This document shows positions 15,244-24,487 of a DNA stretch of 64,000 nucleotides, in pieces. Each line of letters starts with the position of its first letter. Within the stretch, counting starts at the first letter, position 1. This stretch comes from Aneurinibacillus danicus (GTDB lineage Bacteria > Bacillota > Bacilli > Aneurinibacillales > Aneurinibacillaceae), in assembly GCF_007991215.1 (NCBI RefSeq), contig NZ_BJXX01000013.1:62001-126000 (forward strand), given 5' to 3'. The position numbers and the translations under genes were made by a program. Below the pieces are notes generated by a model, which saw only the letters and a list, made by a program, of their open reading frames with translations, was not told the DNA's origin and made no database searches.

Positions 15244-17387
15244 TTTTTCTTTCGAATCCCATACTTATTTAACCGGCGCACAACAGTGGATTGATGAACC
15301 CCCAAGATTTTAGCGACCTTTCGCGTGCTCTGATATTTTTCATATAACGACAACAACCGCTCCTTCTCTTGAGCCGGCGTAGCAGGCACGCTTGCCGTAC
15401 TGTATACAGTTTTTTCATCCGCTTGCCCTGCTTCTTGCCGCCGTTCCACCGGAAATGCAACAGACGGAGTCTGCCCATCGAGCATCATTTTGGGCAGATG
15501 CTGTACATCAATAACCGGAGCGACCGTGGTCACAACCAGCCGCTCAATGATGTTCTCCAGCTCCCGGACGTTACCGGGCCACGCATACGCTTGCATCAGC
15601 TCCAGCGATTCATAGGAAATCCGCTTATCTACATGGTGTTTAGCATTAAATTTCCCAAGGAAATACCGAATCATCGGAAATAGATCTTCTTTGCGCTTAC
15701 GCAGCGGAGGTACTTCGATCGGAACGACGTTAATCCGGTAGTATAAATCTTCACGAAATGTTCCGGCCTGCACCCGCTCAAGGAGGTTGGCGTTTGTCGC
15801 TGCAACCAGGCGAAAATCTACCGCTCTTTCCTTTACATCTCCGATACGGGTGACCAGCTTTTCCTGCAGCACTGTCAGCAGTTTAACCTGCAAATCCAGC
15901 GGCAGCTCCCCGATTTCATCCAGAAACAGCGTTCCTCCGTCTGCCAGCTCAATTAAACCTGGTTTCCCTTTCTGCTGTGCACCCGTAAAAGCTCCGGGCG
16001 CGTAGCCAAACAGTTCAGACTCAAGCAAATTACCGGGAATGGCACCGCAGTTAATGGAGATGAAAGGCCCCCTGGCCCGGTCGCTTCGCTGGTGAATCAA
16101 TTTGGCCAATACACCCTTGCCGACACCCGATTCTCCAAGGATAAGGATAGACGTATCTACCGGAGCGATGCGCATGCACATTTGAAGAATATTACGCATC
16201 TCCTCACTTTCCGCGACCACGCCTTCGATTTCCATCTGCTGTGCGCGCAACACTTCCAGCTCCGAATGGTATCGCTCAGATAGCTGCTTCGCTTCTTCCA
16301 GTTCCGCCTTTACTTGATTCAATTGGCTTAAATCGCGGCAATTCATTACAATCTGCAAAATCTCGCCCGTCTCATCGTCTAGAATCGGCGTTCCTGTCGA
16401 GAGCAGTACGCTGCCGTTCGCCACATGCTGGATAACGCTGACGCGCTTCTTCTTTTCAACCACCAGCTTACTCACTGCCTGGGAAATAATGCCCCGCCGC
16501 TCCAACTCTTCTTCCTGCCTGCCGATCGCTTCGTGTGCCGGTACACCTGTCATACGGCTGAATGCTTGATTGAAGTGACGGATTACTCCGCTGCGATCCG
16601 TAACGACAATCCCGTCATGGGACGATTCGATAATCGTATCGAGTTCCCGGTTCAGCTTCTGGACAGCCGTAAGCTCTTCAGAGATCACTTCAAGTTCCGT
16701 AATATCCTGCATAACGCTTGCCATTCCAATCTTTTTGCCTTCGTCGGTTACGATCGGCGTATGGTTAATCAGCAGTTTGCGACCGTCATAATCAAGCCGG
16801 ACCATCTGTTTTTTTTCAAGAGAAAGCAGCAGATTTAACAACGGCTTATCAGATACAAGCTCATCGATGGATGTACGGAGCATGTCTTTCTGCGAGGAGA
16901 TGCCGAGCAGGCGCTCTGCAGCCTGGTTAATGGACAGCACATGACCCTTTAAGTCAACTGCTACGATCCCGTGATATGTAGACTGCAGAATCGCGTCCAG
17001 TTGAGAAATCGTTTTCCGTGTCTGGTGCTCAAAAGCACGGAGAATATCCGTTCTCGTCAGAATACCGACCAGTGTACCGGAGCGGTCAATGACCGGAAGG
17101 CGTCCCGCTTCCAACTCTTCGTCCCAATCCTCATAAATCTGCTGATCATCGTACAGCGTAACCAGGCGGGTCTGCATTAACGTTCCTACCGGCGTTTCCT
17201 CGGGCAGATGGTTTTTCATCGCACGAAATACATGCGATTTGGTCAGCAGCCCAATCAGCTTGTACGCTTCATCCACCACCGGCAAACCGTCAATTCGGTT
17301 TTCGAGCAGAAGGGAAGCGGCACGGCTAATCGTTTCCTCTTTATATAGAACAATTGGGTTTGCGGTCATGTAATCTCGTACTTTCAT
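15234..17387 (-). CDS. sigma-54 dependent activator with CBS pair and two PAS domains
   Basis: 717-residue enhancer-binding protein. Domain order: two CBS domains (residues 1-125, [19 protein letters not shown]...), PAS (about 130-240), PAS (about 250-360), a short coiled segment, AAA+ central domain with Walker A GESGVGKG, the sigma-54 contact loop GAFTGA, Walker [12 protein letters not shown], and a Fis-type helix-turn-helix ([20 protein letters not shown]). CBS domains usually bind adenine nucleotides, PAS domains redox or small ligands. Start chosen at MKVRDY with TTAGGAG upstream. The adjacent sigma-54 promoter and GATGC array are its likely target. Confidence 0.9.
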   Translation of the reverse strand: MKVRDYMTANPIVLYKEETISRAASLLLENRIDGLPVVDEAYKLIGLLTKSHVFRAMKNHLPEETPVGTLMQTRLVTLYDDQQIYEDWDEELEAGRLPVIDRSGTLVGILTRTDILRAFEHQTRKTISQLDAILQSTYHGIVAVDLKGHVLSINQAAERLLGISSQKDMLRTSIDELVSDKPLLNLLLSLEKKQMVRLDYDGRKLLINHTPIVTDEGKKIGMASVMQDITELEVISEELTAVQKLNRELDTIIESSHDGIVVTDRSGVIRHFNQAFSRMTGVPAHEAIGRQEEELERRGIISQAVSKLVVEKKKRVSVIQHVANGSVLLSTGTPILDDETGEILQIVMNCRDLSQLNQVKAELEEAKQLSERYHSELEVLRAQQMEIEGVVAESEEMRNILQMCMRIAPVDTSILILGESGVGKGVLAKLIHQRSDRARGPFISINCGAIPGNLLESELFGYAPGAFTGAQQKGKPGLIELADGGTLFLDEIGELPLDLQVKLLTVLQEKLVTRIGDVKERAVDFRLVAATNANLLERVQAGTFREDLYYRINVVPIEVPPLRKRKEDLFPMIRYFLGKFNAKHHVDKRISYESLELMQAYAWPGNVRELENIIERLVVTTVAPVIDVQHLPKMMLDGQTPSVAFPVERRQEAGQADEKTVYSTASVPATPAQEKERLLSLYEKYQSTRKVAKILGVHQSTVVRRLNKYGIRKKNDA

Positions 17388-17411
17388 TCCGTCTACTCCT
17401 AACAAAATTCT

Positions 17412-17580
17412 CATGGATTTTCAGCCGCCACCCCGACATGAAAATCATGAGAAGGGCGGCTGACTTTTGCGGCATGAGGGAAAAGAGAGAAGGGAGCGAG
17501 GAGATGATTTTAATGTAGAAAAAGGCGAAGGCCTTTTTCTTCTCCGGATCTTATTTCTTCTTCCCTCTCTTTCCTTTCAT
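17412..17580 (+). repeat. Family A hairpin repeat, copy A2
   Basis: TGAAAATCATGAGAAGGGCG, GGCTGACTTTTGCGG, the purine arm, GAAAAAGGCGAAGGCCTTTT, the pyrimidine arm, then TTTCATCATATATTC. In this copy the outer arm TGAAAATCATGAG is most clearly complementary to the 3' block of the other copies. Located directly upstream of the sigma-54 activator start. Confidence 0.78.
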
Positions 17581-17625
17581 CATATATTCTTACGCATTAT
17601 TTTTAAACATGTTTTCCACGCAAAA

Positions 17626-17666
17626 AAAATGAGGTGCAGAAAAACTCAGCGTTTCTCTGCACCCTT
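17626..17666 (-). terminator. terminator of the three-gene ylaH-like operon
   Basis: GGTGCAGA and TCTGCACC arms followed on the minus strand by an eight-T run. Confidence 0.8.
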
Positions 17667-17675
17667 ACGTATTTT

Positions 17676-17954
17676 TTACCGACCATAGCGCGGCTCTGCC
17701 TCGATGGCGCTAAGCAGCTGCTCAATGGCTTCCCTGTCGTAAAACTGGGTTTTCGTTTTTCCATCTGCCGTATACTTGACATGGTACATTGTCTCGTCTT
17801 TGGTGTATTCCAAATGCTCCAGCTTATGATCCTCTTCCAGAATGGAATAGAAAAAATCACTTGTCTTTTTTGCCGCGTCGTCCTCTGGTCTGGCGTCTGA
17901 GACGACTTTAATCTGCAAATAGTCAAACAACGCATTCTCGAATTGCTTCGTCAT
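17676..17954 (-). CDS. conserved-looking hypothetical protein, 92 residues
   Basis: Small acidic soluble protein beginning MTKQFENALFDYLQIKVV; mixed alpha/beta character, no signal peptide or membrane segment. The start is set by AGAGGTGG a few bases upstream of the ATG. Last gene of a minus-strand operon (ylaH-like gene, 138-residue hypothetical, this gene), 17 bp after its neighbour, and followed by a strong terminator. I do not recognise the family. Confidence 0.65.
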   Translation of the reverse strand: MTKQFENALFDYLQIKVVSDARPEDDAAKKTSDFFYSILEEDHKLEHLEYTKDETMYHVKYTADGKTKTQFYDREAIEQLLSAIEAEPRYGR

Positions 17955-17971
17955 GTGGCCACCTCTCATGA

Positions 17972-18388
17972 TTATTCCTTTATGACAACTGCATACATTC
18001 CTTGTTTTACCCAATCGGTGATTTGCCCGACAATATCTCCTTGAACCTGGACAACAGATGATAACAGCCTCACTGCCTCATCTTTGGGAAGAAGCATACG
18101 GAAAAAGCTTTCCCCGCAGTGAGACAGCCGCCATCGCATACCGTCAAATATAATATGGCCTGGCACAGAAAGATCAAAATCGGCCGCTGTACCGCAAATA
18201 AGCGCTTCTTCTTCCTCTGCCTCCGGTTCGTCCGGCAGAATGGCCGCTTTCACTAAAGGCAGCAAGCGAGGATGCACTTCACGCAGCGCGGTTAATACAG
18301 GAGCCAATTCTGATTCTTTGTAAGCAATCCGTTCTTCGTGTAACACCCAACCATGTTCGGTTTGCCGTACCGGTGTCAGCCACAACAT
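17972..18388 (-). CDS. hypothetical protein, 138 residues
   Basis: Begins MLWLTPVRQTEHGWVLHEER and ends WVKQGMYAVVIKE; an acidic patch (EPEAEEEEA) lies in the middle. No signal peptide or membrane helix. The start is 4 bp after the stop of the ylaH-like gene, with AAAGGGTGAG upstream, so translation is probably coupled. Family not recognised; operon context suggests a general cell-physiology role, nothing more specific. Confidence 0.65.
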   Translation of the reverse strand: MLWLTPVRQTEHGWVLHEERIAYKESELAPVLTALREVHPRLLPLVKAAILPDEPEAEEEEALICGTAADFDLSVPGHIIFDGMRWRLSHCGESFFRMLLPKDEAVRLLSSVVQVQGDIVGQITDWVKQGMYAVVIKE

Positions 18389-18392
18389 GCAC

Positions 18393-18647
18393 TCACCCTT
18401 TCTGTTCTTTTTCGCGCATCGATTTGACATCTTTCCGTCGCAGCCGGGCAAATAGCAGAACGACGACGGCCACACAAAGTGCCGGGATCATCGGCAAACC
18501 CATCGCATTCAAAATCGCCAGCGGAAAAGTCCCCACTAAAAGCAGTACGTACGCCGCCGCTTTCTTAAAAACAGGCAGCTTCTGCGCAAATCCGAGTTCG
18601 TATGTCGCCGCCGTTAATAAAAAAATCAGAATAAATTCTATATACAT
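18393..18647 (-). CDS. ylaH: YlaH-like family membrane protein
   Basis: 84-residue protein with two or three hydrophobic segments (residues about 2-15, 30-45 and 52-68) and a basic C-terminal tail (ARLRRKDVKSMREKEQKG). Sequence style and proximity to ylaJ- and ylaK-like genes fit the YlaH family. First gene of a three-gene minus-strand operon. Function unknown in the family. Confidence 0.6.
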   Translation of the reverse strand: MYIEFILIFLLTAATYELGFAQKLPVFKKAAAYVLLLVGTFPLAILNAMGLPMIPALCVAVVVLLFARLRRKDVKSMREKEQKG

Positions 18648-18744
18648 CGCATATCTCCCATAACGTAGTGTAGATATGTTTCATCTTACCCCATATTCCC
18701 AGAAAAAAACAACTGTAGAAATAGCCAGGATACAGAAACAAGAG

Positions 18745-18845
18745 AGTAGAGGTACGATTTAAAGAGGAAAAAGGCGAACGCCTTTTTCTTCCCCGGATCT
18801 CATTTCCTCTTTCCCTCCTTCTTTTCTCACGATTTTCACAGAAAA
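18745..18845 (+). repeat. Family A hairpin repeat, 3' half copy A3
   Basis: Has the central GAAAAAGGCGAACGCC hairpin, the CCCCGGATCTCATTTCCTC arm and the CACGATTTTCACAG end, but lacks the 5' ATGGCCGATTAGCCAC block. Confidence 0.75.
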
Positions 18846-18870
18846 AAAGAGAGGCGCTTAGCCTCTCTTT
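18842..18870 (-). terminator. terminator of speD
   Basis: AAAGAGAGGC and GCCTCTCTTT arms; seven T follow on the minus strand. Confidence 0.8.
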
Positions 18871-18883
18871 CCGCTTAATTTTA

Positions 18884-19285
18884 TTACGCGTGAACATAAT
18901 TGCGATTTACTTCCGGTGTAGCGACTTCCATCTCGCCTACACCGCGAATCAGTTTCTTCGCATAGTATTTTTCCGGTTGCAAAACGGAAACCATGTAATC
19001 AATGGCAATCTGCGGATCCACCGTCTCACCGCATGTGTAGCAGTCAAGGGCAGCAAAACCTCGCTCAGGATACGTGTGAATGGAGATATGGCTTTCTGAA
19101 AGCATAACCAATACGGTAGCGCCTTGTGGCTCAAATTGCTTTGCTTGCACGGACAGAACGGTTGCGCCGCACGCTTCTGCCGCTTCCACCATATGATTCT
19201 TCAGAAAATCCGCGTTGTTTAAAAGCCCGAAGTCGACTCCCCAAACATCAATTGCCACATGTCTGCCGAAAGTTGAGTATTCCAT
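18884..19285 (-). CDS. speD: S-adenosylmethionine decarboxylase proenzyme
   Basis: Makes decarboxylated S-adenosylmethionine, the aminopropyl donor for spermidine. It is a pyruvoyl enzyme: the chain self-cleaves before the serine of SESHISIHTYPE to create the pyruvoyl group. 133 residues, the small Bacillus SpeH/SpeD type. Start MEYSTFGRHV set by AAGGGGGAG; the in-frame codons upstream look like leader. With the arginine decarboxylase gene at 39273 it gives two key steps of polyamine synthesis. The leader has a nested stem structure (separate entry). Confidence 0.92.
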   Translation of the reverse strand: MEYSTFGRHVAIDVWGVDFGLLNNADFLKNHMVEAAEACGATVLSVQAKQFEPQGATVLVMLSESHISIHTYPERGFAALDCYTCGETVDPQIAIDYMVSVLQPEKYYAKKLIRGVGEMEVATPEVNRNYVHA

Positions 19286-19328
19286 CTTCCAGCTCCCCCT
19301 TCCTAGGATGAGTAGTGTAAACATCGCT

Positions 19329-19401
19329 AGGACCTACGTCATTCACCACGGGGGCGAGTGAGGGATGAACATTCCCACCCTTTAAGTGAATCCTGGTTCC
19401 T
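19329..19401 (-). promoter_or_regulatory. structured leader of speD
   Basis: Nested complementary blocks: AGGACC (19329-19334) with GGTTCCT (19395-19401); ATTCAC (19341-19346) with GTGAAT (19386-19391); and an inner hairpin around GTGAGGGATG (19358-19367) with ATTCCCAC (19371-19378). This lies 40-115 nt upstream of the speD start. It could be a ligand- or ribosome-sensing leader; no known class recognised. 19402-19469 shows nothing else clear. Confidence 0.45.
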
Positions 19402-19469
19402 AATCTAAGATAAACTTTACTTAACGAGAAATAAAATAACACGAATGTGACCAACATGCAATACTTTTT

Positions 19470-19988
19470 TTATTCGGGATTTACGTTATTTTTTACCGCC
19501 ATAGCAAGCGCTTGCCGTTCTTCTTCCGATAGCGCGTACAATGAAGATCCCTTTTCTACCGGTTTGGCGTATACACGGGATTCGTGGCGACCGTAAATGC
19601 TCGTCATTACCATCCCATCTTGATTGTCATCCACCAGCGCAAGCGAGAAACTCAAATCACTGCCCTCGTTCTCAAAGGCGGAGAAACGAATGATGCCGAG
19701 TCGTCCTTTCTGCTCCCTCACCTTTGTATGCATGATTTCCGTCAAGCGTTCCACTTCCTGCTGGGATGCTTCAAGAGCTTCCATCCGATCGAACAGCTTC
19801 TCCAGCATTTGTTCCAGGTTATCTTTCGATGTTCCCTGCGCCATCCGTCTAAATCGCTTCTTTAGTCGACCGAATTTCACGCTAAGGATAATGTTCCAAA
19901 TAAACAGCACAAGGAACAGAATCAGAAGAAGACCGAAGATGCCGGCGACGATTTCTTTCGTGAACCATACCTCCAAGGTTGTACCCAT
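19470..19988 (-). CDS. DUF4446 family membrane-anchored protein
   Basis: 172 residues: N-terminal transmembrane helix (about 13-36, IVAGIFGLLLILFLVLFIW), basic stretch, coiled coil (about 55-95), then the conserved DUF4446 block IIRFSAFENEGSDLSFSLALVD with NDQDG-like residues. Related to YyaB-type proteins; function unknown. The ATG at 19988 has AAAGG immediately adjacent, too close. A TTG four codons on (19976) has the same AAAGG at a better distance and may be the true start. Confidence 0.75.
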   Translation of the reverse strand: MGTTLEVWFTKEIVAGIFGLLLILFLVLFIWNIILSVKFGRLKKRFRRMAQGTSKDNLEQMLEKLFDRMEALEASQQEVERLTEIMHTKVREQKGRLGIIRFSAFENEGSDLSFSLALVDDNQDGMVMTSIYGRHESRVYAKPVEKGSSLYALSEEERQALAMAVKNNVNPE

Positions 19989-20093
19989 CCTTTCACTGCA
20001 ATAAATCCATAACGAATTTATTTTATCTCAGGAAAACCCTCATGACCATAACGATGTTACGCTTTTTTGCAATTGGTTCTACTTTAACCAACA

Positions 20094-20126
20094 AAAAAAC
20101 GCCGACACAATAGTGTCAGCGGTCAA
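20094..20126 (-). terminator. terminator overlapping the stop codon of the M20 hydrolase
   Basis: GCCGACAC(aata)GTGTCAGCGG with an A-run that is the T-run on the minus strand; the TGA stop codon lies in the stem. Confidence 0.8.
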
Positions 20127-21372
20127 GCATAACGCCGGAAACGGCCATTCTTAACGCGGTTTTATACAGCAGCTCCACTCCGAGGGTAATATCTTCATAA
20201 GTGGAGAATTCTTTCGGATTGTGGCTTATGCCTTCCTTACAGCGCACGAAAATCATACCGTAGTCACATACATAGGACATGGCCAGCGCGTCGTGAAACG
20301 GACCGCTCATTAACTCCGGTGCGTCAACCCCTATTTCTCTGCATGCCGCACGCATTATCTCCATTATCGATTCGGCGCAGTAACGAGGCTCGCTATTGGT
20401 ATCCTCCTGAATCGTATAAGCTAAATCGTGTTCGCGGGCGATTTCTTCAATTGCCTGCCTTAATTCAGCCTCATAACGGTCACGACGCTCGATGTTAATG
20501 TCCCGCAAATCAACCGTAAAAACAACCCGTTCCGGAATTATGTTGCGTGAATCCGGAAATACCTGAAGGCTTCCTACAGTTCCAACCGTCGGGTTCTCGG
20601 GATCACGGGATGCGATTTCATGTAAGCGGGTAATCACTTTGGCGGCGCCGACCAGCGCATCCCGGCGCATCGGCATCGGGACCGATCCCGCATGTCCCGC
20701 GAACCCCACCATTTCCACCGTAAGCCACAGCGGCCCGGAAATTCCGGTTACAATGCCAATAGGGGAATCGAGCGCTTCCAGTACCGGCCCCTGTTCAATG
20801 TGCAATTCCAGATATGCGCCGATTTTGCCCGCTGGATATTCCGATTCATGAAAGCGGGAGGGATCGCAGCCAAATTCCATAAGAGCTTGCCTTCTTGTCA
20901 CCCCGTTTTTATCTTTGCGCTCTAATTCTCCCGGCTCCAGCTTGCCAAGAATTCCCCGAACACCGAACAGCCCTTTGTTGAAGCGGCACCCTTCTTCATC
21001 ACAAAATGCCACTACTTCAATCGGAACATCGGGAATCATTCCATTTTCAACCATCGTCTGCACCACTTCAATGCCGCCCAGCACTCCGATTACTCCATCA
21101 AACCGCCCTCCATACGGTTGAGAGTCAATATGTGAACCGATCATAAGGACAGGGGCGGTAGGATTTTTCCCTTCCAGCCGTCCGATGAGATTTCCAAAAT
21201 GATCAACATGTGCGGTCATCCCGGCTTCGATCATCCATTGCTTTACGGCTTCCACAGCTTGTTTGTCTTCTTTGGATAGCGCAAGCCGGCAAACCCCCGT
21301 TTCTTCGATCCGGCCAATTTTCGCCAGCTCGCTAATCCGTTTCTCCAATCGTTCGCTGCATATATTTATCAA
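20116..21372 (-). CDS. M20 family amidase: N-carbamoyl amino acid hydrolase / allantoate amidohydrolase-like
   Basis: Zinc-dependent hydrolase releasing ammonia and CO2 from N-carbamoyl compounds. Complete metal site: GSHIDSQPYGGRFDG (His, Asp), FCDEEGCRF (Glu-Glu), ELHIEQGP (His) and the C-terminal GISHNP (His). 418 residues. The TTG start (MINICSERLEKRISEL) is favoured by GGGGA 6 nt upstream and by the usual N-terminus of the family; a TTG 13 codons earlier is possible. Third gene of the operon with the dehydrogenase and aminotransferase, so N-carbamoyl-beta-alanine or a hydantoin-derived carbamoyl amino acid is the probable substrate. Confidence 0.87.
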   Translation of the reverse strand: MINICSERLEKRISELAKIGRIEETGVCRLALSKEDKQAVEAVKQWMIEAGMTAHVDHFGNLIGRLEGKNPTAPVLMIGSHIDSQPYGGRFDGVIGVLGGIEVVQTMVENGMIPDVPIEVVAFCDEEGCRFNKGLFGVRGILGKLEPGELERKDKNGVTRRQALMEFGCDPSRFHESEYPAGKIGAYLELHIEQGPVLEALDSPIGIVTGISGPLWLTVEMVGFAGHAGSVPMPMRRDALVGAAKVITRLHEIASRDPENPTVGTVGSLQVFPDSRNIIPERVVFTVDLRDINIERRDRYEAELRQAIEEIAREHDLAYTIQEDTNSEPRYCAESIMEIMRAACREIGVDAPELMSGPFHDALAMSYVCDYGMIFVRCKEGISHNPKEFSTYEDITLGVELLYKTALRMAVSGVMLDR

Positions 21373-21412
21373 TTCTTTTCCCCGCTTCCCTATATTGATT
21401 GCCTGAAACAAC

Positions 21413-22807
21413 CTATACGGTGCTGCTTTTTATCAACAGCGTCGCAAACGCCTCTTTCAAAGTTGCCACAATGAAATCCAATTCCTTATCCGTTGTTACG
21501 AAAGGCGGCGATAAAGTCAGAACATTTTCATATTGCGGTACGGTATCACTGTTCTTTCCGATCATCAACCCTCTTTTTTTGCATTCGGCCAGCACCTGCG
21601 CGACTTTTGCGGGCGCAGCCGGCTGTTTTGTCTGTTTGCTCTCGACCATTTCGATGCCGGCCATGAATCCGAAAGTACGAATATCGCCCACATTGGGGCA
21701 TTCCAGCAGCGCATTTAACTTATGCTCCAATTGCATTCCTAAATACTCCGCGCGCTCTACCAGTTTTTCTTCTTCAATAATCTCGATGTTTTTCAATGCT
21801 ACAGCACAGGAAACCGGATTTCCGCCGAAGGTATTCACATGGCGGAAGTGATTGTCTTTCCCCTGTTCCTTAAAGCTTTCATACAATCCGGCCCGAACAG
21901 CCGTGGCAGAAAGCGGTGAGTAGGCGCTAGTAATTCCCTTGGCCATCGTGACGATATCCGGCTCCACGCCGTAATTTTGGTGGCCGAACCTTTTTCCGGA
22001 GCGGCCGAATCCGCAAATGACTTCATCAACAATCAATAGTACACCGTATTTGTCGCAAATCTCCCGCACCTTGGATAAATACTCCGGCGGCGGTACAATC
22101 ACGCCTCCTCCAGTAATCACGGGTTCGAGAATAACTCCGGCTATCGTTTCCGCCCCTTCCCAGTTGATGACGTCTTCGTAGATTCGCGCGCAATCGATGC
22201 TGCATTCTCCGTACGCTTTGCCGAACGGACAGCGGTAGCAATACGGTGGAGGTACATGCTGAAATCCTGTTCCGAGCGGCTCATATTTAATTTTACGGTT
22301 CGCCTGTCCTGTAGCTCCGAGCGCACCCATGGAATTTCCGTGATAGGCCCGATGTCGGGAGATGAATTTGTGCCTCGTCGGTTCTCCGTTTTGATTATGG
22401 TACTGGCGGGCGATTTTAAAGGCGACTTCATTAGCGTCAGACCCGGAATTTGAGAAGAAAATGCGGTAATCTCCCCCAAGCCATTCAACGATTTTATCGG
22501 CCAACCGGATAGCGGGAACATGACTTTGGTTCAGCGGGAAAAATGCGAGCGTCTTCATCTGCTCTGCAGCCGCTTCTGCAATTTCCTCCCTTCCGTGTCC
22601 TACATTTACGCACCATAGACCGGACATGCCATCCAGGAAACGGTTTCCGTCAATATCGGTAATCCAACTTCCTTCTCCCGCCACCGCGATAACCGGATTT
22701 GGATTGTGGGGGGAGATATGATGCCACAACCTTTCCCGGTCCTTTTCCAGCAGTTCTTCTTTATTCCATGTTCCGGCTGCAGGTACGGAGTTCTGCTCTT
22801 TATCCAT
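21413..22807 (-). CDS. class III aminotransferase, probable beta-alanine transaminase
   Basis: PLP enzyme of fold type I, class III (omega-aminotransferases). PLP lysine is K290 in VTMAKGITSAYSPLS, and the ring-binding Asp is D261 in LLIVDEVICGFGRSGK. 464 residues. Within the pyrimidine degradation region it most likely converts beta-alanine or beta-aminoisobutyrate to malonate or methylmalonate semialdehyde, which the next upstream gene product would oxidise. Sequence alone does not separate it from other omega-amino acid transaminases. AAGGAAGGAG precedes the ATG. Confidence 0.88.
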   Translation of the reverse strand: MDKEQNSVPAAGTWNKEELLEKDRERLWHHISPHNPNPVIAVAGEGSWITDIDGNRFLDGMSGLWCVNVGHGREEIAEAAAEQMKTLAFFPLNQSHVPAIRLADKIVEWLGGDYRIFFSNSGSDANEVAFKIARQYHNQNGEPTRHKFISRHRAYHGNSMGALGATGQANRKIKYEPLGTGFQHVPPPYCYRCPFGKAYGECSIDCARIYEDVINWEGAETIAGVILEPVITGGGVIVPPPEYLSKVREICDKYGVLLIVDEVICGFGRSGKRFGHQNYGVEPDIVTMAKGITSAYSPLSATAVRAGLYESFKEQGKDNHFRHVNTFGGNPVSCAVALKNIEIIEEEKLVERAEYLGMQLEHKLNALLECPNVGDIRTFGFMAGIEMVESKQTKQPAAPAKVAQVLAECKKRGLMIGKNSDTVPQYENVLTLSPPFVTTDKELDFIVATLKEAFATLLIKSSTV

Positions 22808-22836
22808 ATTGCTCCTTCCTTTCTTTAGTCTATCGT

Positions 22837-24348
22837 TTATTTTACAAAGTCCCGTTTCTGGCCGATTGAGTTTTCATCCCCTTTATACCAGCGTGTTGTC
22901 ACTACTTTTTTCTTGGTATAGAATTCCACCCCGTCTTTTCCATTCGCATGCAAATCGCCGTAGAAAGAATCTTTCCATCCGGAGAACGGAAAAAAACTCA
23001 TCGGGGCCGGTAAGCCGATGTTGACTCCGACCATACCCGCTTCCACTCGTTGTACAAAATCCCTTGCGTATACACCGCTGTTCGTATAGACGCAGGCCCC
23101 GTTGCCAAAACGGGATTTGCTTATCGTTTCTATGCCTTCATCGAAGCTTTGAACCCGCACCATGCTAAGAACCGGGGCGAAAATTTCATCCTTAATAATG
23201 CTCATATCCGGATGGGCATAATCGAACACGGTCGGTCCAAGAAAATAGCCTTTGCCAATTCTTGCCCCTTCCTCCCTGCCATCCCGGATAAGTTTAGCTC
23301 CGCTCTCTTCTCCTTGTTGAATGTAGCTGTGCGCTCGCTCCAATTGGCTTTGGCGAATGACCGGTCCCATCTCATTCCTGCGGTCTTCTCCCGGCCCCAT
23401 AACCAGCCTGTCGGAATACTGAACGATTTTCTTCGCCAGTTTATCGGCGATCGCTTCATGGGCCACCACCACACTCGCGGCCAGGCAGCGTTCGCCCGCA
23501 CAGCCGAATGCCGAATTTACCAGAATTTCCGCTGTCTTGTCCAAATCTGCGTCCGGCATAACCAAATGGTGATTTTTTGCGCCTGCCAGTGCCTGTACGC
23601 GCTTGCCGTGCTTCGAAGCCGTTTTGTAGATATATTCCGCCACTGGCTGGGAGCCGATAAAAGAAACCGCCTTGACGTCCGTGTGTTCCAGCAGACCGTT
23701 CACCGCATCATGCGCGCCATGCACAATATTGATAACACCATCCGGCACGCCTGCTTTTTGCGCCAGCTCCACGATACGCACGGCACTCAACGGCGTTTTC
23801 TCCGATGGTTTTAAAACAAACGTATTGCCGCAGGCAATTGCCAGCGGAAACATCCACAGCGGAAGCATTCCCGGAAAATTGAACGGGGTAATGCCCGCTA
23901 CTACGCCAAGCGGAAAACGCACCATCTGCGTATCGATGCCCCGGGACACGTTCAAAAGATTGTCTCCCATCATCAGCGTCGGAAGACCGCAGACAAATTC
24001 AACCGACTCAAAACCGCGAAGCAATTCCGCATACGCCTCATGGTACGTTTTTCCGTTTTCTTTTGTAATTAGCTCGGCTAATTCTTCTTGATGTTCCAGC
24101 AAAAGGGCATGAAGCTTAAACATCAGCTTGCTGCGCTCGGTAATGGGGGTCTCTCTCCATCCCTCAAATGCGGCTTTAGCAGCCGCCACCGCCTGTGCAA
24201 CATCCTCACGCGAAGAAAGCGGAGTTTTGGCAATGGTTTCGTCAGTAGCAGGATTGATTACTTCTTCAAATCGATCGGTTCGGGCATCAACCCAGCTCCC
24301 GTTTATAAAATTTTTAAGTAAGAAGGTTTCTACCTGCTGTGTACTCAT
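22837..24348 (-). CDS. mmsA: CoA-acylating methylmalonate/malonate semialdehyde dehydrogenase
   Basis: NAD-dependent oxidation of malonate or methylmalonate semialdehyde to acetyl- or propionyl-CoA. Aldehyde dehydrogenase superfamily with active-site Cys in GCAGERCLAASV and the SFIGSQPVAEYIY cofactor loop; the C-terminal PMSFFPFSGWKDSF block is typical of MmsA/IolA. The ATG at 24348 (MSTQQVETFLL) is preferred; a GTG four codons earlier has its ribosome site too close. First gene of the minus-strand operon, divergent from the PucR regulator. Confidence 0.9.
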   Translation of the reverse strand: MSTQQVETFLLKNFINGSWVDARTDRFEEVINPATDETIAKTPLSSREDVAQAVAAAKAAFEGWRETPITERSKLMFKLHALLLEHQEELAELITKENGKTYHEAYAELLRGFESVEFVCGLPTLMMGDNLLNVSRGIDTQMVRFPLGVVAGITPFNFPGMLPLWMFPLAIACGNTFVLKPSEKTPLSAVRIVELAQKAGVPDGVINIVHGAHDAVNGLLEHTDVKAVSFIGSQPVAEYIYKTASKHGKRVQALAGAKNHHLVMPDADLDKTAEILVNSAFGCAGERCLAASVVVAHEAIADKLAKKIVQYSDRLVMGPGEDRRNEMGPVIRQSQLERAHSYIQQGEESGAKLIRDGREEGARIGKGYFLGPTVFDYAHPDMSIIKDEIFAPVLSMVRVQSFDEGIETISKSRFGNGACVYTNSGVYARDFVQRVEAGMVGVNIGLPAPMSFFPFSGWKDSFYGDLHANGKDGVEFYTKKKVVTTRWYKGDENSIGQKRDFVK

Positions 24349-24414
24349 TTTTGTTTTCACTCCTTTTTTTATTGCTATATTTAATATTAATGATAATTCA
24401 GAAAATTTTCATTA

Positions 24415-24457
24415 TACACTTTGTCTGATAATATACAGAGTAGTTATACAAAGTGTA
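24415..24457. promoter_or_regulatory. 10-bp perfect inverted repeat in the divergent mmsA/pucR-type promoter region
   Basis: TACACTTTGT (24415-24424) and ACAAAGTGTA (24448-24457), 23 bp apart. Between and overlapping them is a plausible plus-strand promoter (TTGTCT at 24421, 18 nt, TATACA at 24445). Probable operator for the PucR-family regulator. Confidence 0.55.
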
Positions 24458-24487
24458 AAATCAATCCGGGGAAAGGAGCGGAAAGTG

